A DNA stretch of 64,000 nt from Phaeodactylum tricornutum CCAP 1055/1 (GCF_000150955.2 NC_011683.1:1-64000), one strand, 5' to 3'. Positions 1 through 10,560 are shown, numbered from the stretch's first letter. Notes: generated by a model from the sequence alone, not told the origin. Numbers and translations are program-made.

Positions 1-284
1 CCTAACCCTAACCCTAACCCTAACCCTAACCCTAACCCTAACCCTAACCCTAACCCTAACCCTAACCCTAACCCTAACCCTAACCCTAACCCTAACCCTA
101 ACCCTAACCCTAACCCTAACCCTAACCCTAACCCTAACCCTAACCCTAACCCTAACCCTAACCCTAACCCTAACCCTAACCCTAACCCTAACCCTAACCC
201 TAACCCTAACCCTAACCCTAACCCTAACCCTAACCCTAACCCTAACCCTAACCCTAACCCTAACCCTAACCCTAACCCTAACCC
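1..284. repeat. Telomere, CCCTAA hexamer array
   Basis: About 47 perfect CCCTAA units read 5' to 3' on this strand, so the G-rich TTAGGG strand points outward and base 1 lies at a chromosome end. The array shows no degenerate units and stops abruptly where Copia-type sequence begins. TTAGGG is the telomere repeat used by diatoms and many other eukaryotes. Confidence 0.98.
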
Positions 285-3200
285 AAAGTATGCGCAACTC
301 TTTGTAGGGAGACGTTCCCTCGTCACTGACGTCTACCCCATGAAAACCGACAAAGAATTTGTCAACGCCCTAGAGGATCATATCCGCTACCGTGGGGCCA
401 TGGATAAGCTCATCAGCGACCGTGCCCAAGCTGAGATCAGTAAAAAGGTTACTGACATTACACGGGCTTACCACATTGACCAGTGGCAAAGCGAACCACA
501 TCATCAACACCAGAACTTCGCTGAACGACGCATCGCTACCATTGAGGCCAATACGAACAACGTTCTCAATAAAACGGGCGCGCCCAATTCTACCTGGTTA
601 CTCTGTGTTACTTACATATGCTATGTATTTAACCATCTTGCGCACGAATCTCTAGATAATAGAACTCCGTTGGAAATTCTCAACGGATCGACCCCTGATA
701 TCAGTGTTCTCCTCCAGTTCTCTTTCTGGGAACCTGTTTATTATAGGATCGAAGATGCCACCTTCCCGTCCGATGGTACCGAAAAACGTGGTCGTTTCGT
801 CGGCATCGCAGATTCTGTAGGTGACGCTCTCACCTATAAGATCCTTACCGAAGACACCAACCGCATCCTATTCCGTTCTAGTGTGTGATCCGCGTCTGTC
901 CCATCTGAAACCAACCTCCGTCTTGCGACACAGGATGGGGAGAGTATTTCTAAGCCCATCAACTTTATCAAGTCGCGTAGAACAGAAAATCAAAATTCCT
1001 ATGCCTTGAAGGAGCTACCTGGTTTCACTCCTGACGATCTCATCGGTCGCACGTTTCTCACGGATTCACACGATAATGGAGAACGTTTTCGAGCTCGTAT
1101 CACCCGAAAAATCATTGACCCAGACAAACCTTCTGATGTGAATTTTCTTGTTGAAATAAATGATGGTGAATACGACGAAATTCTAGCGTACAACGAAATT
1201 CTAGATAAACTCGAGACGGATCTAGACAAAGAACTTCACGATACTGACCGTAAATGGAGTTTCAAGGACATTGTGGCGCACGAAGGACCTCTTTTCCCTA
1301 ACGACAAGAACTACAAAGGATCTAGATTCAATGTACTTGTAAACTGGGAAACTGGGGAGTCTATGTATGAACCCCTAGATGTTATCCGGGCCGACAATCC
1401 TGTTACATGCGCTACCTATGCTAAACGACAGGGCCTCCTAGATACACCAGGTTGGAAACAGTTCAAGCGCCTTGCAATCAGAAATGTTACATTCCAACAA
1501 CTTGCACACCAAGCCCGGCTTCATAATGGTTGACGCGCTCCCGTACTGAAGTTCGGATATCAGATCCCTCGTGACCACAAAGAGGCAGTCAGCATTGATA
1601 AGGGCAACGGAAATAGTAAATGGCAAGACGCTGAGAGTACCGAGAGAGCACAATTGCATGAGTACGACACCTTCATCAATAAAGGCAAGGCCACTATCCG
1701 AGGTCAACATGTTGAGAACGCACCTGAGGGATACAAGAAGATCCGTATCCATACCGTATATGACGTCAAGCATGATGGCAGACACAAGGCCAGGATGGTG
1801 GCAGGTGGTCACCTAACCCCAGTACCAAACGAGAGTGTCTATTCAGGAGTCGTTTCACTCAGAAGCCTTCGAATTGTCATATTCCTAGCTGAGCTCAACA
1901 ACCTAAAGCTGTGGGGAGCTGACATAGGAAACGCGTATCTTGAGGCCAAGACCAAGGAGAAGGTCTTCGTAGTCGCCGGTCCAGAATTTGCAGACCTTGA
2001 AGGACATATCCTGGTGATTAACAAGGCCCTGTACGGACTCAGGAGTAGCGGATTGCGCTGGCACGAGCGTTTTGCGGATACCCTTCGAGACCTTGGTTTC
2101 ACGGCAAGCAAAGCTGACTCCGATGTATGGATGAGGGAGAATTCCGGTGTGTATGAGTATATTGCTGTGTATGTTGATGACATTGCAGTGGCAGCCCATG
2201 ATCCAGAGCACATCATGTGCCAACTCAAGGAGACGCACAAATACAAACTCAAGGGAGTTGGACCGTTGGATTATCACCTAGGATGTACGTTCGAACGTGA
2301 TAAGGATGGTACCCTGTACTATCACCCCAAGAAGTACATCGCTCGTATGATGGAACAATACGAACGAATGTACGATGAGCAGCCCAAGATGTTTGTATTG
2401 CCTTTGGAAAAGGGGGACCACCCGGAGTTAGACTCCACCTCTGAACTCGACGACCATGGGATCAAACAGTATCAATCCCTCATCGGTAGTTTACAGTGGC
2501 TTATCACCCTCGGTCGCTTCGATATAGCTACTGCCGTCATGAGTATGTCGCGGTTCCGTGTTGCGCCTCGCGAGGGCCACCTAGATCGACTCAAAAGGAT
2601 CTATGGTTACGTTAGGAAGATGAAAGCAGGTGCTATACGGGTCCGTACGGATGAACCGGATTACTCGATGTTACCCAAGAAAGTACATAGCTGGGCAACA
2701 TCCGTATATGGTAATGTCAAGGAACTCATACCTGGCAACGCTCCTACGCCTCTGGGAAAACACGTCACACTCACTTGTTATGTGGATGCCAATCTCTACC
2801 ATGATATGATCACTGGTCGATCGGTTACCGGTGTCTTGCATCTCATCAATCAAACCCCTTTTGAATGGTATTCCAAGCGACAGGCTACGGTTGAAACCGC
2901 CACATATGGATCTGAGTTTGTCGCAGCGCGCATTGCTGTTGAACAAATCATGGACATACGTACTACAATGCGCTACCTTGGAGTTCCTATCACGGGGAAG
3001 TCAGTGTTGTTTGGAGATAATCAGTCCGTGATTACTAGCTCAACGGAATCCCAGTCCCCACTCAACAAGCGACACAACGCTCTTTCTTACCACAGAGTAC
3101 GAGAGGCTATTGCAGCTGGTGTTGTTGAGTTCCACAAGATCCTGGGAGCAGATAATGTTGCAGATGTTCTCAGTAAACATTGGGGATTCCAACAAGCGTG

Positions 3201-3718
3201 GCCCGTATTGAAGCCCCTCCTTTTCTGGCAAGGCGATACGTCAAAATGTGAGGTAAAGTTTTCGAATACATCAAGACAGGCCGATGGGGAGTGTTACGGT
3301 ATACACCATCGCGACATGTCTGTGCGACAGGTAAAAGATACCAACAGGAACGTGGTTGGTGATCATGTTGAGGATGGCGATGGAACCGTTGAATTTGTGT
3401 CGGCCTTATTGTACGACACGATGTATTTGCGGGATGACTATGGGAATCCTTTGGAAGAGGATACAGGAAAGGATTATACGAATGAATGATAGGATCCAGT
3501 CCCACGCATTATGAGGGAGTAATCAAGGAGGAATGAATACTTGCTACAAGATTCTGTGTGGGATTTATATTTAGAAGAAGAAGACTTGTACATGTGAGTA
3601 AGATTATCTGGAACATGGTAATGGCAGTCCAGTGAACTGGACCTCCCTAGCCTGATGGACTAGTAGTAGAATAATCTTCCTCTCATTGTTTTAGAAAGTC
3701 ATTGATCCAAATATTGCA
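285..3718 (+). mobile_element. Ty1/Copia-type LTR retroelement, broken fossil
   Basis: This is a Pseudoviridae/Copia-like element of the kind called CoDi in diatoms. The parts, in Copia order, are part of the integrase, the reverse transcriptase (with YVDD) and the RNase H (ending in an ADVLSKH-like segment). A possible 3' LTR follows. The order integrase before reverse transcriptase is what separates Copia from Gypsy. The copy is broken, with about three breaks, and as seen here it starts where the telomere array ends. It is probably fairly young, because its coding segments remain long and readable. The exact CoDi lineage cannot be assigned by eye. Confidence 0.92.
3534..3718 (+). repeat. 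Candidate 3' LTR of the Copia element
   Basis: A purine-rich stretch at about 3513-3533 could be the polypurine tract. It is followed by a segment that begins TG (3534) and ends CA (3718), about 185 bp, a size usual for Copia LTRs. No 5' LTR is present in the window to compare with, so both boundaries are guesses. Confidence 0.3.
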
Positions 3719-3907
3719 TTAGCATAGGTCCTTGTATCCGCTGTCTAACCCGTGGGGAGTGTCGTAAGCGAGTTGAGTTTTACAGTCCCTAGGCTCGCTT
3801 AGGTGTATCGCAGGTTGTTCGTAATAACGCCCAACCTTCGTTTACCAGACCTTGTCGACACAGCGTTTTCCTGTCTTACGTACGTACATTGGTTGTACTA
3901 CGTAACA
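3719..3907. other. Spacer between Copia element and first repeat unit
   Basis: No coding signal is seen. It contains an 8-bp inverted repeat, TAAGCGAG at 3765-3772 and CTCGCTTA at 3794-3801, which could form a hairpin with a loop of about 21 bases. Confidence 0.5.
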
Positions 3908-4422
3908 ATTTGCATCAAGCCATTCTTCGGGGCGGATTCTTGGAGTTGCCAGGACTCTTCCAGATGAATTACGTAATGCTCGGATATAAGTCCATGGCAG
4001 TGCTCTACAGCATGACAGAACGAAAACCCCAAACACGTTTACTGTAGAAGGAAACAATCTTTCATCGAAGCGCAACCTGTACTGATGGTGACACTGACTG
4101 AAACTGCAAATTTCCAAACATTGGAGGCAAATTGTAGAGTTTGGACAATCAAGTATTGCTGAAGCGGAGAGACAGAAACGGGAGGCTCAGACAAACTGAT
4201 AAGAGTTCATTGGGTACCGAGTTCTATTGGAACAGACAATCGAATACAGCTGCGAAGCAAAGACAGATCCCAGAATAATTACTATGAGGTCTGGTACTGA
4301 TCCCAGAGTAATTACTTAGAAGTCGGATAGATCCCAGAGTAATTTTACTTAGGCGTAGTTTCTGGATAAATTCTATACAGTATTGTATGTTTTTACTACT
4401 CTGGGATCTCCCTCCCCTTAGG
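3908..4422. repeat. Dispersed repeat unit, copy 1
   Basis: Direct repeat of 4573-5085 at an offset of 665 bases, with scattered substitutions. Near its right end it has three short direct copies of GATCCCAGARTAATT (starting 4266, 4299 and 4330). The reverse complement of that motif, TACTACTCTGGGATC, follows at 4394-4408, and the unit closes with CTCCCCTTAGG. Both strands carry short open frames of about 90 codons (for example 3842-4117 on the minus strand) that I could not assign to a family. They look like decayed coding sequence or chance frames. It may be a non-autonomous transposon, but no matching left terminal inverted repeat was found. Confidence 0.75.
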
Positions 4423-4572
4423 ATCTCTTGCCCCCTCTGTGCTGCTTCTATCTGCTCCTGGACTTCCTGTTAAACATTCATTTCGTGCCGAGCAACTTTC
4501 CAATCCAGTGTGGTCTTCTCACTGCGCAAGGTACTTATGCCAGGACTCCTCAAAGTGGACAATCACTGTTCC

Positions 4573-5085
4573 ATTTGCATCAAGCCATTCTTCGGGGCGG
4601 ATTCTTGGAGTTGCCAGGACTCTTCCAGATGAATTACGTAATGCTTGGATATAAGTCCATGGCAGTGCTCTACAGCATGACAGAACAAAAACCCCAAACA
4701 TGTTTACTGTAGAAGGAAAAAATCTTTCATGGAAGCGCAACCTGTACTGATGGTGACACTGACTGAAACTGCAAATTTCCAAACATTGGAGGCAAATTGT
4801 AGAGTTTGGACAATCAAGTATTGCTGAAGTGGAGAGACAGAAACAGGAGGCTCAGACAAACTGATAAGAGTTCATTGAGTACCAAGTTCTATTGGAACAG
4901 ACAATCAAATACGGCTGTGAAGCAAAGACAGATCCCAGAGTAATTACTATGAGGTCTGGTACTGATCCCAGAGTAATTACTTAGAAGTCGGATAGATCCC
5001 AGAGTAATTACTTAGGCGTAGTTTTTGGATAAATTCTATACAGTAACGCATGTTTTTACTACTCTGGGATCTCCCTCCCCTTAGG
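4573..5085. repeat. Dispersed repeat unit, copy 2
   Basis: Second copy of the unit at 3908-4422. GATCCCAGAGTAATT motifs start at 4931, 4964 and 4995, the inverted TACTACTCTGGGATC is at 5058-5072, and the unit ends in CTCCCCTTAGG at 5085. The minus-strand frame 4519-4782 matches the one in copy 1 over about 70 residues and then diverges outside the unit. That divergence places the left boundary close to 4573. Unique sequence of about 150 bases separates the two copies. Confidence 0.75.
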
Positions 5086-5640
5086 TTGGTTTAAACTTGG
5101 ACTGGGAAGATTCCCCTCATTCCGGATCCTAAGTATCAAGAGGAAGGATATGAAATAGTCATTCAAAAAATAACGTAGAATTCATAAAGAAATACTTAGC
5201 GATTTTTTTAAGGCTGAAAATATTTAACCAATTTCTGCTTTTCATACTTGACAAGCTATCTTGTGGCTTGTGGTAGGGGAATTGGACAGGAATATGCAAA
5301 ATGAGATCCACTGACTACAGATAGATCCGCTTAACTTTGTTGATCCTATTACTGTTATTGGTACTTTGCAAGAATTTGGATGTTTCCTGACTGTTAGTTG
5401 TTCAAGGCAATTGAGGCAAATGGATGAGCACTCGTCAGAATCAACAGTCAAAATGATGTGGTTGTGGTGACAAAGTGAAGGTCTGCTGTGTTGAAGATTG
5501 GAAGCAGAAAAGATTTGTCGAGTGCACCACTCTTGGTTCATGATATTGACGTCATCAAATGTCGCAGAATTGGGTGCCCCTTTGCCCCACACTCAAGAAG
5601 TTCCTGTTCTCCAGGTTAACCAAGAGGGTTTACTTATGTT
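5086..5640. other. Subtelomeric spacer with an unassigned frame
   Basis: No recognisable gene. A minus-strand frame of 116 codons (5242-5592) includes a Cys/His-containing stretch, but it resembles no family I know and has no supporting context. It may be part of the same repeat family as its neighbours. Confidence 0.4.
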
Positions 5641-5839
5641 GTTGGACACTGAACCCCGACGAATTACTTACAACATCGGACAGTGAACTGGGAGGGAATA
5701 CTTATATGTCGCACTGTGAACTCAGAGGAAATATTTATATGTTGCACTGTGAACTCAGAGGGTTAACTTATGAGGAGTTTTTGGATAGATTTTATACATC
5801 ATTGTAGGAAAGTACTACTCTGGGTTCTCGCTCCCCTTA
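5641..5839. repeat. Dispersed repeat, diverged 3' end (copy 3)
   Basis: It shares the right end of copies 1 and 2: a GTTTTTGGATA-like box, then TACTACTCTGGG, then CTCCCCTTAGG. Ahead of these lie three to four tandem short units of the type GCACTGTGAACTCAGAGG in the place where copies 1 and 2 carry GATCCCAGAGTAATT. The CTTAGG end falls at the first base of readable propeller-gene sequence, so this repeat marks the breakpoint that truncates the pseudogene to its right. Confidence 0.6.
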
Positions 5840-6373
5840 GGTGGCAAGGGCAATCGTGTCATGACCAGTCCGGACGGCGAAACCTGGAGGAGTCGTACCA
5901 GTGTGGTTGACAATTCATGGACGAGCGTCGCGTACGGAAGCGGGAAGTTTGTCGCAGTCTCTCAGAATGGAAATGACCGGGTCATGACCAGTCCCGACGG
6001 GGAGAATTGGACGGCTCGTGACGCTGCGGCATCCAATAAATGGAGCAGCGTCACGTACGGCAACGGAAAGTTTGTCGCAGTCTCTTCTAGTAAAGCCAAT
6101 TGTGTCATGACGAGTACCGACGGCGAAACCTGGGCAAGTCCGATGAATGCGCCGCCATCTTCTGATTGGTCGAGCGTGACGTTTGGTGGCAACACGTTCG
6201 TTGCCGCGGCGAATGGTGGCAAGGGCAGTCGCATCATGACCAGTTCGGACGGCGAAACCTGGACCTCGCAGACCACTCCCGCAGCGAACGTTTGGAATAG
6301 CGTGACTTTTGGCGCGAACAAGTTTGTGGCGGTAGCCGGTTCTGGAACGGGAAATCGAGTCATGACCGGGTAG
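5840..6373 (+). pseudogene. 5'-truncated Asp-box propeller gene (paralogue of 7872-9963)
   Basis: Reads in one frame to a TAG stop and encodes about four and a half blades of the repeat W-x-S-V-T-Y/F-G-x-x-x-F-V-A-V followed by V/I-M-T-S-x-D-G-x-x-W. It ends in NRVMTG exactly like the intact gene at 7872-9963, but lacks the signal peptide, Lys/Ser region, middle domain and first blades. The only ATG codons are internal M-T-S codons, so there is no plausible own start. Its 5' side is a copy of the dispersed repeat family. It is a remnant of a duplicated host gene. It could still be transcribed as a 3' exon, but nothing in the sequence shows this. Confidence 0.8.
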
Positions 6374-6526
6374 GGTTTGGGGCTCCAGTGATTGGTTCGC
6401 AATGGACGAGCGTCTCTTTGGCGTGGACCCGAAACTATATGTATTCAAGAGATGAAAATGATAGGTTTCGGAAAGCAAGACTATATGTGATGATGAAGCA
6501 AGTGAAGTCCAAATAGGATTATTTGG
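6371..6526 (+). repeat. Propeller-gene 3' flank, copy A
   Basis: About 155 bases starting at the stop codon that match the 3' flanks at 9961 and 10270. Over its last 80 bases copy A is almost identical to copy C (10270 onward) and clearly less like copy B. Homology stops at about 6526. Confidence 0.8.
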
Positions 6527-7071
6527 ACTACAGCTACTCCTTTGGCGACAAGTGCTATTGTGCGACAACGTTTGATCACGACATTGCGGACGTACTAGTC
6601 GAAACACCGCAGGGATGGATGACAATTCGTCAAGCTTGCGAGGTACTTGGACCGGGTCCCGGTATTGAAGGACGACTGGTGTACAATGACATACAGTGCG
6701 GGAATGGACCACCTAATAATGCAGGAGATGAGCACGTGTATCCTGGACGAACCGATGTACGTCGACTGGAACGTGGTAGACTGGCTAGTATTTTCAGGCC
6801 GTTGTTTTCTCGGACTGTTCATGATGAAATGCCTCACCATCATGCTTCTCCATTGTACAATACACAGCTTGGACCAGAAGGTTGTGGTCAGATTGGTCCC
6901 CATTGGAATTTTGATGCCATCAAATCATTACCGCCAGGCAGCGCCCCCATGGCTCTGCCCTCTTCTTTAGCAGCCGGAGCAGTGTCTGTCCCAATACTAC
7001 CGGGCGTAGGAGTAATCACCGGAATTTTGTTCTGTGTTTTGAACTGGCAACATTTTGATCTTGTTCCGTGA
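6523..7071 (+). pseudogene. Fragment of an unrecognised Cys-rich, probably secreted protein
   Basis: A frame of about 180 codons with no in-frame ATG at its beginning (it opens at TTG just inside the propeller 3' flank). The first third looks well conserved, with Cys-Tyr-Cys, a GPGPGIEGR segment and a YNDIQCGNGPPNNAGDE segment. A second motif, EGCGQIGPHWNF, follows after about 40 residues of poor-quality sequence. The tail has a hydrophobic stretch. I could not place it in a named family. The missing start and the odd middle suggest a broken or partial copy, possibly with an insertion. Confidence 0.45.
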
Positions 7072-7479
7072 CACCAAGGCCTCTGGATAACCACTGCAGG
7101 CTGCCCGGAAGAAAGCCAGGACGTGTTACTTTCTTTCCAGGCCGCTACGAAAATACTCGGGGGCGAGCCCGGTTTGCTTGTTGCTGATCAAGGGCAACAT
7201 TGCCGGTTATAATTGGCTTGTTGGTTCCTTGGTGGATCATCTAACTCGTGACTTGACAAGAGAAACCGTAGCGCAAGGCAAGCCAAGCGGACAACCATAT
7301 ACTCCCAAGCAGTTGGTCTCTGCAATGGTGGTCAATTCCGGTTTCTCTACTGGTGAAGCCTATGTTGTGTGGGTAGTTCTTGTGTTGGCATATGTCTTTC
7401 GAATGGCGCCCTGGTGTCGCGCCGTCTGGACAAAAAATGAATCCCTGTGTAAAGATAAAAGATACATTCATGTTTACAT
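7072..7479 (+). other. Spacer with a possible remnant coding segment
   Basis: Contains an open frame of 101 codons at 7178-7483 with one hydrophobic segment near its end. It may be a continuation of the broken gene upstream, but it matches nothing I recognise, and its end runs into the dispersed-repeat signature. Confidence 0.3.
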
Positions 7480-7509
7480 TTAGTACACTGGGATCTCCTT
7501 TTCCTTAGG
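7480..7509 (+). repeat. Dispersed repeat end signature (copy 4)
   Basis: A TAGTACACTGGGATCTCC segment followed by TTTTCCTTAGG repeats the right-end signature seen at 4394-4422, 5058-5085 and 5815-5841. Only the end is recognisable here. The region 7510-7871 then holds the 5' flank of the next gene. Confidence 0.55.
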
Positions 7510-7871
7510 AATTAAGTAATGCAATTTGAATCGTTTTTCCAACCACATCCTACCTGGCGATTGTACGCAATTTCGAATGCTGAGTTCGCAATGGGTACCG
7601 ATTCCATAGTAAAAATATATCGATGGAATGATCAACGGAGATATACTCCTCTAAAACCGAATTCGAAAAGTTGGAAGTAGCGGAACGCTCTATAATTGAA
7701 ACCTACTAGTTCACGAAAGAAACGAACGATACCAGCAAATTGACAATTCTCTCTTTTTTTTTTGCGCCTTCTCCGATCGATTTTTGGTTCCTGGCCAAAT
7801 TTCCTTCATCTCATCATCGTATCAAGCAGCTTTTTCGAAAAGTCACGACCGCGATAAACACCACCACCACC

Positions 7872-9963
7872 ATGAAGACTTCCTTTGTCTTTCTTACTCT
7901 CTTTTCCCCTTTGCTCGTGCTTGCGGCTGTAGAGGCGCAGTCTGCTGACGTCTCGGAACAGCCTGACAAGTTGGTGAGTATATCTGTACTGTAGGCACTC
8001 AATCCAAGCCTATATTTGTCCCCTTTTCCGAAGCTTGGCAACAATTTCCTCTTGGTAAAACTCTCATCCTATCTCTCTCTCTTGTGCCTCTTCCATTTCA
8101 ATAGAACAATGGTGTCCCATCCATCCTTGAGGTCACTGGTCGCCGCCTCAAGAAGGGAGGCTCCAGCTCGTATGGCAAAGGCGGCACAGCTTCGTCCAGC
8201 GCGGACAGCAAAGGCAAGGGCGGCAAAGGTGCGTCCGGCTATACGAAAAGCACCAAGTCCTCCAAGTCTCGCAAATCGGCAAAGGATCCCAAATCAGAAA
8301 AGCACCCCAAGGCTACCAACGCACCTGTACCCGTCGCAGCTCCCGTAGTCGCCCCTGTTCCACCTCCCACCGTCGCTCCCGTCCCATCTCCCATTGTTCC
8401 TTTTATGGAGGTTGTGGATGTGGGATACAGCATCTCGGTGGAAGCCAACATGGGGACTGATATGATGGAGTTCTTTACAGAGCTTGAAACAGGACTTGTT
8501 GCCGCCATGGATATCTTGGCGCCCGAAATTGTCGCGGAGATTCTTGCCCCCGGAGGACGATACTTGAAGGCTAGTGTCCTGGCCATTCACAATCAGCGCC
8601 GTCTGACTGCCGTGGTGCAGTTGCCGACCTCCATTGAATCCTTAATGATGATGGGTAAGTGGAGGTTTGGATGAAGCATGAGATGTGCCGTTGCTAGACG
8701 TGCTATGGTTCTAATGGTTGTTCTGGCTTTTCATTTTGTTTGTCAGAGTGCGGCAATTCTGTGATTGGCGATGATTTACTTTGCTTTGACATTGTTCATA
8801 GCATTGCGCTAGAAATCAGCGGTGACACTGTCCCAGAGGAATTTACGGGGCTCTTTGAAGAAGACATGGACACTGCAATTAAAGAAGATCTGCTACGAGA
8901 CAAATTGCTTGAGACCAATCCTAACTCTACAGTGATTGTCTTTCCCCCTCCTGTCCAGCCAACTCCCGAAGTGTCCAGCCCCCCGACTTTGGCTCCGACT
9001 ACGAAGCCCGCCGGCGCTCCGCCAGGAATGCCAGTCAATGACCCCAATTTGGTGCCGGCTCCATCTCCAACTGCAGCCCCAACTTTGATGCCGTCTACGA
9101 TGCCCTTGGCAGCACCCCCCACTGGAACCGACTGGACAATCAGACCCATTACGGCCGACGATTATTGGCAAAGCGTCACGTACGCGAATAACATGTTTGT
9201 CGCAGTCTCATTCGACCGGGTCATGACCAGTCCCGACGGCATAAATTGGACGCCTCGTACCGCTGCGGAAACCGGCGAATGGCGGGACGTCACTTTTGGA
9301 AAAGGAATGTTTGTTGCAGTGGGATGGAGTATCGTCATGTACAGTTCGAATGGCGTGGATTGGACCAGTGCAACCAAGGTGCCCGCCCAAGAATGGCTTT
9401 CCGTCACCTACGGAAACGGATTGTTTGTCGCCGTGCCCTATGGTGGCAATCGTATCATGACCAGTTCGGACGGCATGGCTTGGACGAGTCGTACCAGTGC
9501 GGCCGACGCTTTCTGGCAGGGTGTCGCGTACGGGAATAATATGTTTGTGGCAGTTTCTCAGAATGATGGAACGGTCATGACCAGTCCAAACGGCATCAAC
9601 TGGACGGCTGGTACCGCTGCGGCAGCGAATAATTGGATCAGCGTCACGTACGGCAAAGGGAAGTTTGTCGCAGTGTCTTGTTTTGGCAGCGGCAAAAGTG
9701 TCATGACAAGTGCAGATGGCATAACTTGGACTGGCCACACCGGTGTGCCAAACACTTGTTGGTGGCGTGTGACGTTTGGTGGCAACACGTTCGTTGCCGT
9801 GGCGTCTCGTGGCGACGGCAGTCGGATCATGACTAGTTCGGATGGCGAAACCTGGTCCTCGCAGATCACTCCCGAAGCGAACACCTGGAGGGGCGTGACT
9901 TTTGGCGCAAATACATTTGTGGCGGTAGCGGATAGTGGAACCAATCGAGTCATGACCGGGTAG
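7872..9963 (+). CDS. Secreted silaffin-like KxxK protein with seven-bladed Asp-box propeller
   Basis: Three exons: 7872-7973, 8105-8654 and 8747-9963. The introns have GTGAGT/TAG and GTAAGT/CAG ends and join to 622 residues. The ATG follows CCACCACCACC. Residues 1-22 are a clear signal peptide. R47-R48-L49 is an RxL site of the kind cleaved in silaffin precursors. A Gly/Ser/Lys region follows in which K82, 85, 88, 91, 94, 97, 100 and 103 are spaced exactly three apart. Next come a Pro/Ala/Val linker, an unrecognised acidic domain with two Cys, and a P/T/A-rich linker. From about residue 345 there are seven 40-residue blades with S-x-D-G-x-x-W loops resembling Asp-boxes. KxxK clusters in silaffins and related proteins direct them to biosilica, so cell-wall or extracellular association is inferred. 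The propeller's ligand or activity is unknown. Confidence 0.85.
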
Positions 9964-10245
9964 GGTTTGGGGCTCCAGGGCGAACATATTGCACTGGACA
10001 AACGTCTCTCTGACGTGGCGCCGAAACTATCTGTATTCAAGTGATGAGAATTATATGTTTAGGAAAGCAAGACTATGTGTGATCATAAAGCAAGTGAAGT
10101 TTGAATACCAATATGTGGAGCAAGAGTGAATGTTAGCGAGAATGAGCAAGTTGATTGCGTGAAAAATAAAATTACAAAATAGGTTTAAACACCACCATAA
10201 GAACAAGAGTTTGGAAGGAAGTTGACTCACATAGCGATTTCTGGA
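9961..10245 (+). repeat. Propeller-gene 3' flank, copy B
   Basis: 3' flank of the intact propeller gene. It is repeated about 309 bases further on (stop codons at 9961 and 10270) and again at 6371. It ends in a shared GAGTTTGGAAGGAAGTTGAC segment at about 10207. Confidence 0.8.
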
Positions 10246-10246
10246 G

Positions 10247-10560
10247 ATGGTAATCGAGTCATGACTGGGTAGGGTTCGGGGCTCCAGTGCGAACGTATTG
10301 CAGTGGACGAGCGTCTCTCTGGCGTGGAGCCGAAACTATATGTATTCAAGTGATGAAAATGATAGGTTTCGGAAAGCAAGACTATATGTGAAGATGAAGC
10401 AAGTGAAGTCCAAATAGGATTATTTGGAACAAGAGAGAATGTTGGTGAGAATGATAAGTAGTCAAAAGGAGCAAAGTTAATGGAAAATAGGTTTACAATT
10501 GAACTTCACAGTAAGTACAAGAGTTTGGAAGGAAGTTGACTCACGACTGTAAGTGTTGTT
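10247..10560 (+). repeat. Propeller-gene 3' end, copy C
   Basis: Begins inside the last coding residues of the propeller family (an N-R-V-M-T-G-stop reading, TAG at 10270-10272) and continues through the same 3' flank. No more of a gene lies upstream, so this is the 3' stub of a third gene copy. It is closer to copy A than to copy B. Confidence 0.75.

Noticed and set aside
3842-4117. Minus-strand 91-codon frame, duplicated at 4519-4782, as a transposase gene
   Set aside because: The similarity between the two frames is explained by the DNA duplication itself, and no transposase motif or catalytic residues could be found.
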